Positions 7,140 through 15,716 of a stretch of DNA of 64,000 nucleotides are shown piece by piece. The notes beneath the pieces were generated by a model. It did not search any database, had not been told where the DNA came from, and saw nothing but the letters and a program-made list of their open reading frames with translations. A program made the position numbers and the translations under genes. The DNA is taken from positions 4,737,501 through 4,801,500 of the forward strand of contig NZ_JAHSTX010000001.1 in the NCBI RefSeq assembly GCF_019145375.1, in the 5' to 3' direction. The DNA is from Pseudomonas triticicola. Its GTDB lineage: Bacteria; Pseudomonadota; Gammaproteobacteria; Pseudomonadales; Pseudomonadaceae. Every line of letters starts with the position of its first letter. Positions within the stretch are counted from its first letter, which is position 1.

Positions 7140-9797
7140 ATGATCAACGTAGACCTGCAACAACTCATCCAGGCGCTGGACGCCGAAACCCGTCGTGATC
7201 TGGAACGTTCGGCCGAGCGTTGCGTCGCCCGTGGCGGCAGCAAGATTCTCGTCGAAGACTTGCTGCTGGGCTTGCTCGAGCGCCCGAACGGCTTGCTGTC
7301 GCGCGCGTTGCAAGATGCTGACGTCGACGCCGGTGAACTGACCGCTGCATTGCAATCGCGGGTCGAGCACAGCGCTTCGCGCAACCCGGTGTTCGCCCCG
7401 GAACTGGTGCAGTGGCTGCAAGACGCACTGCTGGTGGCCAACCTCGAGCTGGGCCAGACCCAGGTCGAAGACGCCGCGCTGATCCTGGCGTTGCTGCGCA
7501 ACCCGATGCGTTATGCCGGCAGCCGCTATCAACCGCTGCTCGCCAAACTGAACATTGATCGCCTGAAGGAATTTGCCCTGTCGCAACAGGAGCAACCGGC
7601 GGCCAACGGCAAGCCGGCGGCGCAAGGCGAGTCGCTGTTGCAGCGCTTCACCCACAACCTGACCCAACAGGCCCGCGACGGCAAACTCGACCCGGTGCTG
7701 TGCCGTGACGGCGCGATCCGGCAGATGGTCGACATCCTCGCCCGTCGCCGCAAGAACAACCCGATCGTCGTCGGTGAGGCCGGTGTCGGCAAGACCGCGA
7801 TCGTCGAAGGTCTGGCTTCGCGCATCGCTGCCGGTGAAGTGCCGCAGGTGCTCAAAGGCGTTGAATTACTCTCGCTGGACATGGGCCTGTTGCAGGCCGG
7901 CGCCAGCGTCAAAGGTGAATTCGAGCGTCGTTTGAAAGGCGTGATTGATGAGGTCAAAGCGTCGCCAAAACCGATCATCCTGTTCATCGACGAAGCTCAC
8001 ACCCTGATCGGCGCGGGCGGCAATGCCGGCGGTTCCGACGCGGCCAACCTGCTGAAACCGGCGCTGGCCCGTGGCGAACTGCGCACCATCGCCGCGACCA
8101 CCTGGGCCGAGTACAAGAAATACTTCGAGAAAGACCCGGCGCTGGCCCGTCGTTTCCAGCCTGTGCAATTGCACGAACCGACCGTCAGCGAAGCGGTGAC
8201 CATTCTGCGTGGTCTGGCTCAGGTCTACGAGAAGAGCCACGGCATCTACCTGCGCGATGACGCGGTGGTGTCCGCTGCTGAATTGTCCGCGCGTTACCTG
8301 GCCGGTCGGCAACTGCCGGACAAAGCCGTCGACGTCCTCGACACCGCGTGCGCCCGCGTGCGCATCAGCCTCGCTGCGGCCCCGGAAAGTCTGGAGCGCC
8401 TGCGTGGCGAACTGGCTGAAGGCGGCCGTCAGCGTCAGGCCCTGCGCCGCGATGCCGAGGCCGGTCTGCTGATCGACCACGAAGCGCTGGAAGCACTGGA
8501 AGCGCGTCTGGACGAAGCCGAAAGCGAGATGGTTGCGCTCGAGACCTTGTGGACTGAGCAAAAAGAACTGGCCGAGCGCCTGCTGGAACTGCGTCAGCAA
8601 CTGGCCAAGGCCCGCGAGGCTGCAGCTGTTGAGCCGACCGTCAGCGTGGAAGAAGACGCCGAAGGCACCGTGATTGAAACTCTGGTCGCCGAAGTCGAAG
8701 AAGGCCAGAGCGTCGAAGCGCTGGAAGCCCAATTGCATGAAACCCACGCCGCGTTGACGGCTGCGCAAGTCAAAGAAGGTCTGGTCAGCTTCGAAGTCTG
8801 CCCGCGTCTGGTTGCCGAAGTGATCAGCGCCTGGACCGGTGTGCCGTTGGCGCAATTGGCCCGCGAGCACAACGCCAAGGTCGCCAGTTTCGCCACCGAT
8901 CTGCGCACACGCATCCGTGGTCAGGAGCAAGCCGTGCATGCGCTGGATCGTTCGATGCGCGCGACCGCTGCCGGTCTGAACAAGCCTGATGCACCGGTCG
9001 GTGTGTTCCTGCTGGTCGGCCCGAGCGGCGTCGGCAAGACCGAAACCGCGCTGGCCCTGGCTGACCTGCTGTACGGCGGCGACCGCTTCATCACCACCAT
9101 CAACATGTCCGAGTTCCAGGAAAAGCACACCGTCTCGCGTCTGATTGGCGCGCCACCGGGCTACGTCGGTTACGGCGAGGGCGGCATGCTCACCGAAGCG
9201 GTGCGTCAGAAGCCGTATTCGGTGGTGTTGCTCGATGAAGTCGAGAAGGCTGATCCGGACGTGCTCAACCTGTTCTACCAAATCTTCGACAAAGGCGTGG
9301 CCAACGATGGCGAAGGTCGCGAGATCGACTTCCGCAACACGTTGATCCTGATGACCTCCAACCTCGGTAGCGACAAGATCAGCGAACTCTGCGAAGACGG
9401 CGCGCGGCCGACCGCCGAAGTGCTCGAAGAAACCATTCGCCCGGTACTCAGCAAACACTTCAAGCCGGCGCTGCTGGCGCGGATGAAAGTGGTGCCGTAC
9501 TACCCGGTGGGCGGGCCGGTACTGCGCGAGCTGATCGAGATCAAACTCGGCCGTCTCGGCGAGCGCCTGAACCGTCGTCAGCTGGAGTTCAGCTGGTGCC
9601 AGAACCTCGTCGATCACCTGTCCGAGCGCTGCACGCAAAGCGAAAGCGGCGCGCGCCTGATCGATCATCTGCTCGATCAACACGTGCTGCCGTTGGTGGC
9701 CGACCGTCTGCTCGACGCGATGGCGACCGGCGAGAGCCTCAAGCGTGTGCATGCCACGCTTGACGGCAACTCCAGCGTGACCTGCGAGTTCGTCTGA
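7140..9797 (+). CDS. clpV: T6SS sheath-disassembly ATPase ClpV (TssH)
   Basis: ClpV is a hexameric AAA+ ATPase of the ClpB type that recognises the TssB/TssC sheath after firing and recycles its subunits. 885 residues. The N-domain (about 1-150) is followed by the first AAA module with Walker A GEAGVGKT at 212-219 and Walker B ILFIDEAHTLIGAGG, a coiled-coil middle region (about 420-560), and the second AAA module with Walker A GPSGVGKT at 627-634 and the block NMSEFQEKHTVSRLIGAPPGYVGY. The ATG follows AAGGACGTGAGCC. All nucleotide-binding motifs are intact. Confidence 0.97.
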   Translation: MINVDLQQLIQALDAETRRDLERSAERCVARGGSKILVEDLLLGLLERPNGLLSRALQDADVDAGELTAALQSRVEHSASRNPVFAPELVQWLQDALLVANLELGQTQVEDAALILALLRNPMRYAGSRYQPLLAKLNIDRLKEFALSQQEQPAANGKPAAQGESLLQRFTHNLTQQARDGKLDPVLCRDGAIRQMVDILARRRKNNPIVVGEAGVGKTAIVEGLASRIAAGEVPQVLKGVELLSLDMGLLQAGASVKGEFERRLKGVIDEVKASPKPIILFIDEAHTLIGAGGNAGGSDAANLLKPALARGELRTIAATTWAEYKKYFEKDPALARRFQPVQLHEPTVSEAVTILRGLAQVYEKSHGIYLRDDAVVSAAELSARYLAGRQLPDKAVDVLDTACARVRISLAAAPESLERLRGELAEGGRQRQALRRDAEAGLLIDHEALEALEARLDEAESEMVALETLWTEQKELAERLLELRQQLAKAREAAAVEPTVSVEEDAEGTVIETLVAEVEEGQSVEALEAQLHETHAALTAAQVKEGLVSFEVCPRLVAEVISAWTGVPLAQLAREHNAKVASFATDLRTRIRGQEQAVHALDRSMRATAAGLNKPDAPVGVFLLVGPSGVGKTETALALADLLYGGDRFITTINMSEFQEKHTVSRLIGAPPGYVGYGEGGMLTEAVRQKPYSVVLLDEVEKADPDVLNLFYQIFDKGVANDGEGREIDFRNTLILMTSNLGSDKISELCEDGARPTAEVLEETIRPVLSKHFKPALLARMKVVPYYPVGGPVLRELIEIKLGRLGERLNRRQLEFSWCQNLVDHLSERCTQSESGARLIDHLLDQHVLPLVADRLLDAMATGESLKRVHATLDGNSSVTCEFV

Positions 9798-9807
9798 GGT
9801 GGGCGTG

Positions 9808-11328
9808 ATGTTCACTCAAGTGCCGCAGCCACTGGTCTATGCCGAAGCGTTGCTGGCGCAGTTCGCCAGTCTGTCGCGGGCGGCGGACAGTGCTGCGCTG
9901 CTGGGTGAATTCGTCCGTGGCCTGGCCGAACTGAGTGGCTGCGAACTGACGCAGCTGTATCTGCTCGACGCCACCCACACCTGCCTGGGGATGAACGCCG
10001 AGTGTCTCGACGGCGCGTTGCAACCGCGTCAGGCGGCGAGCCTGCCGGCGGATTACAACGGTGAACAACTGCTGCAATTCGCCCTGTGCCAGAACCGCGT
10101 GGTGTGCCTCGACGACCTGACCGGCAGCCTGCACGAAACCAGTTTTCTGCCGGCGACGAGCACGCCGTGGCAGTCGCTGTTGTGCGTGCCGCTGGTCAAT
10201 CAGCACAAGTCGGTTGAGGGCTTGTTGCTGTGTGCCAGTCGTCGTCGCACTGACTTGCAGGGTTTCGCCGACTCCCTTGGCCAGCTCGGCTCGTTCGTGC
10301 TCGGCCAGCTGCATCTGCTGCAACGCCTGCGTCAGCCAGCCGCCGAATCGGCCACCGCCACTCGCAGTGTGCCGAGCATCAGCGGCTACGGCCTGATCGG
10401 CAAAAGCGCGGCGATGCGCCAGACCTACTCGCTGATCAGCAAGATCCTCCACAGCCCGTACACCGTGCTGTTGCGTGGCGAGACCGGCACCGGCAAGGAA
10501 GTAGTGGCGCGGGCGATCCACGATTGCGGTCCGCGTCGCTCCCAGTCGTTCATCGTGCAGAACTGCGCGGCGTTCCCGGAAAACCTGCTGGAAAGCGAAC
10601 TGTTCGGCTATCGCAAAGGCGCCTTCACTGGTGCCGATCGCGATCGGGCCGGGCTGTTCGACGCGGCCAATGGCGGCACGTTGCTGCTCGATGAAATCGG
10701 CGACATGCCGTTGTCGCTGCAAGCGAAGATTCTGCGTGTGTTGCAGGAAGGCGAGATTCGTCCGCTGGGTTCCAACGACACGCACAAGATCGACGTGCGC
10801 ATCATCGCCGCGACGCACCGTGATCTGGCGGCACTGGTCAGCGAAGGCAAGTTCCGCGAGGACTTGTACTACCGCCTCGCGCAGTTCCCGATCGAGCTGC
10901 CGGCCCTGCGTCAGCGCGAAGGCGACATCCTCGATCTGGCTCGACATTTCGCCGAGAAGACCTGCACGTTTTTGCAGCGTGATCCGGTGCGCTGGTCGGA
11001 TTCGGCGCTGGAGCATCTGTGCGGCTACAACTTCCCCGGCAACGTTCGCGAACTCAAGGCACTGGTCGAACGCGCGGTGTTGCTCTGCGAGGGCGGCGAG
11101 TTGCTCGCAGAACATTTTTCCCTGCGTCTGGAACCGATGCCCGAGGACAACAGCGGCTTGAATCTGCGCGAACGCCTGGAGCAGGTCGAGCGCACATTGC
11201 TGCTCGATTGCCTGCGCAAGAACGACGGCAACCAGACCCTCGCCGCCCGCGAGCTGGGCCTGCCACGGCGCACGCTGCTGTACCGCCTCGGGCGCCTGAA
11301 TATCAATTTGGGTGACTTTGATGGTTGA
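9808..11328 (+). CDS. Sigma54-dependent transcriptional activator of the T6SS (Sfa2-like)
   Basis: Bacterial enhancer-binding protein expected to activate RpoN-dependent promoters of the T6SS, like Sfa2 of the P. aeruginosa H2 cluster. An N-terminal GAF-like sensor domain (about 15-160) precedes the AAA+ domain with Walker A GETGTGKE at 224-231, the sigma54-contact loop GAFTGA at 271-276 and GGTLLLDEIGDMP; the Fis-type helix-turn-helix is at the C-terminus (NQTLAARELGLPRRTLLYRL). There is no receiver domain. The ATG at 9808 is preferred because GAGGTG lies 7 bases upstream; a GTG at 9799 is the alternative. A terminator-like hairpin follows (11570-11605). Confidence 0.92.
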   Translation: MFTQVPQPLVYAEALLAQFASLSRAADSAALLGEFVRGLAELSGCELTQLYLLDATHTCLGMNAECLDGALQPRQAASLPADYNGEQLLQFALCQNRVVCLDDLTGSLHETSFLPATSTPWQSLLCVPLVNQHKSVEGLLLCASRRRTDLQGFADSLGQLGSFVLGQLHLLQRLRQPAAESATATRSVPSISGYGLIGKSAAMRQTYSLISKILHSPYTVLLRGETGTGKEVVARAIHDCGPRRSQSFIVQNCAAFPENLLESELFGYRKGAFTGADRDRAGLFDAANGGTLLLDEIGDMPLSLQAKILRVLQEGEIRPLGSNDTHKIDVRIIAATHRDLAALVSEGKFREDLYYRLAQFPIELPALRQREGDILDLARHFAEKTCTFLQRDPVRWSDSALEHLCGYNFPGNVRELKALVERAVLLCEGGELLAEHFSLRLEPMPEDNSGLNLRERLEQVERTLLLDCLRKNDGNQTLAARELGLPRRTLLYRLGRLNINLGDFDG

Positions 11329-11361
11329 GCTACAGCACTTCTTCGAACCCAACACATACCC

Positions 11362-11493
11362 TGTGGCGAGGGGATTTATCCCCGTCCGGCTGCGCAGTAG
11401 TCGCAGTCCGGTAAATACGGTTTCACTGAGAGACCGCGCTGGCAGGTTTTGGGGGCGCTGCGCACCCCAATGGGGACAAGTCCCCTCGCCACG
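11362..11493. repeat. REP pair (REPIN), GTGGCGAGGGGA family
   Basis: Two oppositely oriented copies of a repeat unit: GTGGCGAGGGGATTTATCCCC starts at about 11363 and its inverted partner GGGGACAAGTCCCCTCGCCAC ends at about 11492, with a spacer holding GC-rich stem sequence (GGGGGCGCTGCGCACCCC). This is the layout of Pseudomonas REPINs mobilised in trans by RAYT transposases. It fills most of the gap between the sigma54 activator and the small lipoprotein gene, inside an otherwise tight T6SS operon. Confidence 0.85.
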
Positions 11494-11569
11494 GGAGGTC
11501 GCCGTACCTCCAGGCTATGGCGCAAGGCCCCGATCCAGAGGCTTCGAGCCCACCTCAAAAACTTATTTC

Positions 11570-11605
11570 AGCGCCGCCCGCAAGGGTCGGCGCTTTGTGC
11601 TTTGT
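11570..11605 (+). terminator. Probable intrinsic terminator after the sigma54-activator gene
   Basis: An AGCGCCG arm (11570-11576) pairs with CGGCGCT (11588-11594) around an 11-base CCCGCAAGGGT region that can itself extend the stem. It is followed by the T-rich stretch TTTGTGCTTTGT, which is interrupted and so only moderately convincing. It ends 20 bases before the small lipoprotein gene and would split the T6SS locus into two transcription units. Confidence 0.5.
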
Positions 11606-11625
11606 CTACACCTGGAGACCCTCTG

Positions 11626-11766
11626 ATGTCTGTTCGTCACTGGCACGCTGTCCTGCTGACCCTCGTCGTTCTATGCGGCCTTGGCGGCTGTAGCGGCAAT
11701 TACAAATTCAACGACAACGACTATCGCCCGTTGGGTGATCCGCAAGCGGTCAATCGCGGCAAGTGA
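11626..11766 (+). CDS. Small T6SS-cluster lipoprotein (OrfX, PA1664-like)
   Basis: A 46-residue lipoprotein precursor. Residues 1-22 are a lipoprotein signal peptide with the lipobox LGGC (Cys 22), leaving a mature tail of about 25 residues (SGNYKFNDNDYRPLGDPQAV). Ribosome site GGAGA precedes the ATG. It sits between the sigma54 activator and fha, the position of orfX in the P. aeruginosa H2 cluster. Residue 2 of the mature protein is Ser, not Asp, which by the usual Lol rule predicts outer-membrane sorting. Function unknown; a helper of the TssJ/TssM membrane complex is a guess from position. Confidence 0.75.
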   Translation: MSVRHWHAVLLTLVVLCGLGGCSGNYKFNDNDYRPLGDPQAVNRGK

Positions 11767-11784
11767 CCGCAAGGAGCATCAAAC

Positions 11785-12981
11785 ATGGAATTGGTTTTCG
11801 AAATGCTGAACACCAAGCAGTTCGTGCCCACCGAGCTGTGCCAGCGGACCTTCAAACAGGCCGGTGGCGTGATCGGGCGCGGCGAGGACTGCGACTGGAT
11901 CATCCCTGACCGCAAGCGGCACCTGTCCAATCATCACGCGATTGTCAGTTACCGCGAGGGCTCGTTCTTCCTTACCGACACCAGCAGCAACGGTGTCCAG
12001 GACGGCAGCAGTGGCGCACGCTTGCACAAGGGCGAGCCGGTGCGCATCGAGCACGGCAGCACCTACATTCTCGGCGACTTCGAGATCCGTGCGCGGCTGG
12101 TCCGTGACCCGGCGACCTTCGACGGCGAAGTCGGCCGTCCGCGCGCCGCTGGCAGCATCATTCCGGACGACGCGTTCCTCGACCTCGACCCGCTCAACGC
12201 CCTCGAACAGCAAGAGCGCGTGTACTCGGAAATCGACGAACTGCTGTCGCCCACCGCCAAGCCGGAAGACTCCCGTCAACGTGCCGACTACGCGCGCATC
12301 GACATGGAAAGCCTGATGGTCCCGGAGCTGATCGCCGCCCCGGTCGAACCTGAGCCGGCGCCTGCACCGAAAGCCGTCGAGCGTCAGAGCGAAGGTTTCT
12401 GGGAGCACTTCGGCGCGGCGCTGGGCGTCGACGTCAAAGGCCTCGGCCACGACGAACGCGAAGCGCTGGCGCTCAACGCTGCGCGCCTGCTGCGCCAGAG
12501 CATCGGCGGTTTGCAGCAAAGCCTGCGCACCCGCTCCGAGCTGAAAAACGAACTGCGTCTGGCGCAGACCACCGTGCAAGGCACCAACAAGAACCCGCTG
12601 AAATTCGCCGTCGATCCGAGCGAAGCACTGCAGATTCTGTTGCAGCCAAGCAAGCCTGGACACCTGCCGGCCGAGCAGGCGATCTCCCGTGCATTCCGTG
12701 ATTTGCAGGCGCACCAAGTGGCTTTGCTGACCGCCAGTCGCGCCGCTGTGCGTGGCACGCTGGAGCACTTCTCGCCGGAGCAGCTGACCCTGCGTTTCGA
12801 GCGCGACAGCAAGCCATTGATCGCCACTTCGGGCGGGCGCTGGAGAGCATTCGGCCGCTACCACCAGGCACTGCGTCAGGACGATGACTGGAGCGAGCGT
12901 CTGCTGGCCCGCGACTTTGCTCAGGCCTACGAAGAACAGATCCGCCTGATCTCCACCCTCCACACCGACCACCAAGGATGA
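11785..12981 (+). CDS. tagH: FHA-domain T6SS regulator/scaffold (Fha2, TagH)
   Basis: Fha proteins bind phosphothreonine and link the Ser/Thr kinase pathway to T6SS assembly. The N-terminal FHA domain (about 25-100) shows the expected GVIGRGEDCDWIIPD, the SNHHAIV (RHLSNHHA) phosphopeptide loop and SSNGV. A 100-residue linker leads to the TagH-type C-terminal domain (about 195-395, from EGFWEHFGAALGVDVKGL). 398 residues. Its stop overlaps the beginning of the tssJ reading frame. The kinase and phosphatase at the end of the operon are the likely partners. Confidence 0.95.
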   Translation: MELVFEMLNTKQFVPTELCQRTFKQAGGVIGRGEDCDWIIPDRKRHLSNHHAIVSYREGSFFLTDTSSNGVQDGSSGARLHKGEPVRIEHGSTYILGDFEIRARLVRDPATFDGEVGRPRAAGSIIPDDAFLDLDPLNALEQQERVYSEIDELLSPTAKPEDSRQRADYARIDMESLMVPELIAAPVEPEPAPAPKAVERQSEGFWEHFGAALGVDVKGLGHDEREALALNAARLLRQSIGGLQQSLRTRSELKNELRLAQTTVQGTNKNPLKFAVDPSEALQILLQPSKPGHLPAEQAISRAFRDLQAHQVALLTASRAAVRGTLEHFSPEQLTLRFERDSKPLIATSGGRWRAFGRYHQALRQDDDWSERLLARDFAQAYEEQIRLISTLHTDHQG

Positions 12982-12986
12982 TGCGC

Positions 12987-13487
12987 ATGTCTCGCCGCTC
13001 GACCGCTTTTTTCAAGACGCTGACTGCGCTCACCGTGCTGGTGCTGCTGGCCGGTTGCTCGTCGCTGTCGCCGTACTCGAAAGTGACCAAGATCAATCTG
13101 AAACTGACCGGCAGCGATCAGCTCAACCCGGACCTCAACGGGCGGCCGTCGCCGATCGTCGTGCGCCTGTTCGAACTCAAGCACCCGGTGACTTTCGAGA
13201 ACGCTGATTTCTTCAGCCTCTACGAACGCGCCAAGGAATCCCTCAACCCGGATCTGGTGGCCAGCGAAGAACTCGAACTGCGCCCGGGTGAAACCGTGGA
13301 ACTGAAACTCAGCGTGGAGGAGGGCAGCCGTTACGTAGGCATCCTCGCTGCCTATCGCGACCTGCCGGATACCCAATGGCGGCACACCGTGCAGATCACT
13401 CCGCTGGAACTCACCGAGGCTGATCTGACCCTCGATCAGGCCGGTATCCGCAATACCCAACAAGTGCTCGCCAAGGCGGATGACTGA
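12987..13487 (+). CDS. tssJ: T6SS outer-membrane lipoprotein TssJ (Lip2)
   Basis: TssJ is an outer-membrane lipoprotein that binds the periplasmic part of TssM to form the TssJLM trans-envelope complex. The N-terminus is a lipoprotein signal peptide with lipobox LLAGC, then a transthyretin-like beta-sandwich (VTKINLKLTGSDQLNPDLN, PIVVRLFELK, and a C-terminal VQITPLELTEADLTL). Three in-frame ATGs (12978, 12981, 12987) are possible; 12987 is chosen because AAGGA (12974-12978) lies 8 bases before it. Mature length and fold order fit the family. Confidence 0.93.
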   Translation: MSRRSTAFFKTLTALTVLVLLAGCSSLSPYSKVTKINLKLTGSDQLNPDLNGRPSPIVVRLFELKHPVTFENADFFSLYERAKESLNPDLVASEELELRPGETVELKLSVEEGSRYVGILAAYRDLPDTQWRHTVQITPLELTEADLTLDQAGIRNTQQVLAKADD

Positions 13488-13489
13488 TC

Positions 13490-14821
13490 ATGAACACCCA
13501 TAAAGTCATTTGGCAGGAAGGCATGCTGCTGCGCCCGCAGCACTTCCAGCACAACGATCGTTACTACGATCACCAGATGAAAACCCGCACGCAATTGCTC
13601 GGTGGCTACACCTGGGGTTTTCTCAATCTGGAAATCGACTTGCAGTTCCTCAACATGGGCAAACTGGTGATCAGTGAAGCCTCGGGGATTCTGCCGGACG
13701 GCAGTCTGTTCGAACTCGGTGGCAACACTGAGCCGCTGGCGCTGGACGTGCCGCCGAACACCGGCAACACGCCGATCTATCTGGCGCTGCCGCTGGTCAC
13801 CGGCAACCACATCGAGGCCCGGCGCCCGGAGCAATCCGACGTGCTCGCGCGCTACACCGCCTATGACGCCGAAGTCGCCGACTCCAACGCCGGCGACGAT
13901 TCCGCCAGTCAGGTCAGCTGCGGTCGCCCGGATTTCAAACTGTTGCTCGGCGAGCAGCAGAGCGATCAGGCCTACGTGAAGCTGAAAATCTGCGACGTGC
14001 TCGACACCACGCCCGACGGCGTGATCAGCCTCGACCCGGATTTCGTCCCGACCTACATTCAGGCCCACGCCTCCAGCTACCTGCTGTCGTGCCTGAAAGA
14101 AGTCATCAGCATGCTCAGCCACCGTGGCGACACCATCGCCGAGCGGATTCGCTCCAACGGCAAGGTCGGCGGCGCTGAAGTCGGCGACTTCATGATGCTG
14201 CAACTGATCAACCGCACCGAACTGCTGCTGCGCCATTACCTCGGTCTGGAACAAGTGCATCCGGAAGAGTTGTATCGCACGCTGCTGACCATGCTCGGCG
14301 ATCTGGCGACTTTCTCCGGCGAGAGCAAACGCCCGCGCCTGGACAGCCGCTATTCCCACGCCGATCAGGGCGCAAGCTTCCGCAAACTGATGGAAGCGAT
14401 TCGTCAGGTGCTGTCGATGGTGCTCGAACAGCACGCCATCGAGTTGATCTTGCAGGCGCGTCAGTACGGCATCATCGTCTCGCCGTTGCACGATCACAAA
14501 CTGCTCGGCTCGGCCTCGTTCGTGCTAGCAGCCAGTGCCAACTGCGACTCCGAAGAACTGCGTCAGCGTTTGCCGCAGCACCTCAAGGTCGGCCCGGTGG
14601 AGCGCATCCGCCAACTGGTCAACCTGCACTTGCCGGGGATCAAGGTCAAACCGTTGCCGGTGGCCCCACGGCAGATCGCGTTCCATTCGAACAAAACCTA
14701 TTTCATCCTCGAACTCAGTTCCGAAGACCTGGCACAACTCGAGCGCTCCGGCGGTTTCGCGTTCCACGTGTCCGGCGAATTCGCCGAGCTTGAACTGAAA
14801 TTCTGGGCCATCAGGAACTGA
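13490..14821 (+). CDS. tssK: T6SS baseplate-membrane connector TssK (HsiJ)
   Basis: TssK trimers join the cytoplasmic baseplate to the TssL/TssM membrane complex. 443 residues, the normal length. The signature N-terminus is present (VIWQEGMLLRPQHFQ, then NDRYYDHQMKTR), as is the C-terminal domain that contacts the membrane complex (LPGIKVKPLPVAPRQIAFH). Two bases separate it from tssJ and 5 from tssL, so it is part of the tight tssJKLM block. Confidence 0.97.
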   Translation: MNTHKVIWQEGMLLRPQHFQHNDRYYDHQMKTRTQLLGGYTWGFLNLEIDLQFLNMGKLVISEASGILPDGSLFELGGNTEPLALDVPPNTGNTPIYLALPLVTGNHIEARRPEQSDVLARYTAYDAEVADSNAGDDSASQVSCGRPDFKLLLGEQQSDQAYVKLKICDVLDTTPDGVISLDPDFVPTYIQAHASSYLLSCLKEVISMLSHRGDTIAERIRSNGKVGGAEVGDFMMLQLINRTELLLRHYLGLEQVHPEELYRTLLTMLGDLATFSGESKRPRLDSRYSHADQGASFRKLMEAIRQVLSMVLEQHAIELILQARQYGIIVSPLHDHKLLGSASFVLAASANCDSEELRQRLPQHLKVGPVERIRQLVNLHLPGIKVKPLPVAPRQIAFHSNKTYFILELSSEDLAQLERSGGFAFHVSGEFAELELKFWAIRN

Positions 14822-14826
14822 CCGAC

Positions 14827-15702
14827 ATGATCAAGGAAACGGATTACAACCAGGACGACAAAACCGTTCTGCTCGACCGTCAGGGCCACGGACCGGCATC
14901 GAGTCCGCTGACCGACTTCGCCGCGCCGCCGCGTTTCGAGCAACTGGAAGAACGCATGATCTACGCCGCGCGCCTGCGTCCGGCGGAGGCGTTCAACATC
15001 AGCCTCAACTCGCTGGTCGCGGCCTCGTCCGATCTGCTCTCGGAAGTGGTGCGTCTCAAGCACAGCGAAACCCGCGAAGACCTGTATGCGCTGAATGAGC
15101 GGCTGACCGCCGGGCTGAAATTGTTTGAAGTGCGCGCCCTGCACAACGGCGCCGAAAGCAGCCAGGTGATGGCCGCGCGTTACGTGCTCTGCACCGTGGT
15201 CGACGAAGCCGTCGTGACCACGCCGTGGGGCAACGAAAGCGAGTGGTCGCAGATGAGCCTGCTGAGCAGCTTCCACAACGAAACCTTCGGCGGCGAGAAG
15301 TTTTTCCAGCTGCTCGATCGGCTGTCGAAAAACCCGGTCAAGCACCTGCCGATGCTCGAACTGATGTACCTGTGCCTGTCCCTCGGTTTCGAGGGCAAGT
15401 ACCGCGTGCAGGCGCGCGGCATGCTTGAGCTTGAAGGCATCCGCGACGCCTTGTACCGGCAGATCCGTCAGTTGCGTGGCGACGTGCCGCGCGAACTGTC
15501 GCCGCACTGGGAAGGCCTCAACGATCAGCGCCGCAACCTGGTGCGCATCGTGCCGGCGTGGATGGTGGTGCTCTTTACTCTGGTCTGCCTGGTGGTGATG
15601 TATTCGGGCTTCGCCTGGGTCCTGAGCGAACAACGCGACACTGTTCTGCATCCTTATCAGCCGCTTGATCCAGCCGCGGTGCAACCGCAGGCGCAGCCGT
15701 AA
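14827..15702 (+). CDS. tssL: T6SS inner-membrane protein TssL (DotU, short form)
   Basis: TssL is a C-tail-anchored inner-membrane protein of the TssJLM complex; its cytoplasmic hook-like domain contacts TssK and TssE. 291 residues: a polar N-terminal extension, the DotU domain (about 55-230, with LVAASSDLLSEVVRLK and ALCTVVDEAV-type helices) and one transmembrane segment near residues 240-262 (IVPAWMVVLFTLVCLVVMY). The C-terminus ends shortly after in the periplasm, so there is no OmpA-like peptidoglycan-binding domain; anchoring to the cell wall would need another protein. Confidence 0.96.
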   Translation: MIKETDYNQDDKTVLLDRQGHGPASSPLTDFAAPPRFEQLEERMIYAARLRPAEAFNISLNSLVAASSDLLSEVVRLKHSETREDLYALNERLTAGLKLFEVRALHNGAESSQVMAARYVLCTVVDEAVVTTPWGNESEWSQMSLLSSFHNETFGGEKFFQLLDRLSKNPVKHLPMLELMYLCLSLGFEGKYRVQARGMLELEGIRDALYRQIRQLRGDVPRELSPHWEGLNDQRRNLVRIVPAWMVVLFTLVCLVVMYSGFAWVLSEQRDTVLHPYQPLDPAAVQPQAQP

Positions 15703-15716
15703 AACAGGGACGTGTG

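Noticed and set aside
7866..9815. A 649-codon minus-strand open frame opposite clpV, and similar long ones opposite tssF, tssG, vgrG and fha
   Set aside because: All are antisense shadows of conserved T6SS genes with low-complexity, domain-free translations.
11560..11625. Sigma54 promoter for the lipoprotein-fha-tssJKLM unit
   Set aside because: No GG-N10-GC pair with good flanks was found in the short gap; the nearest TGGCAC is inside the lipoprotein gene with wrong spacing.
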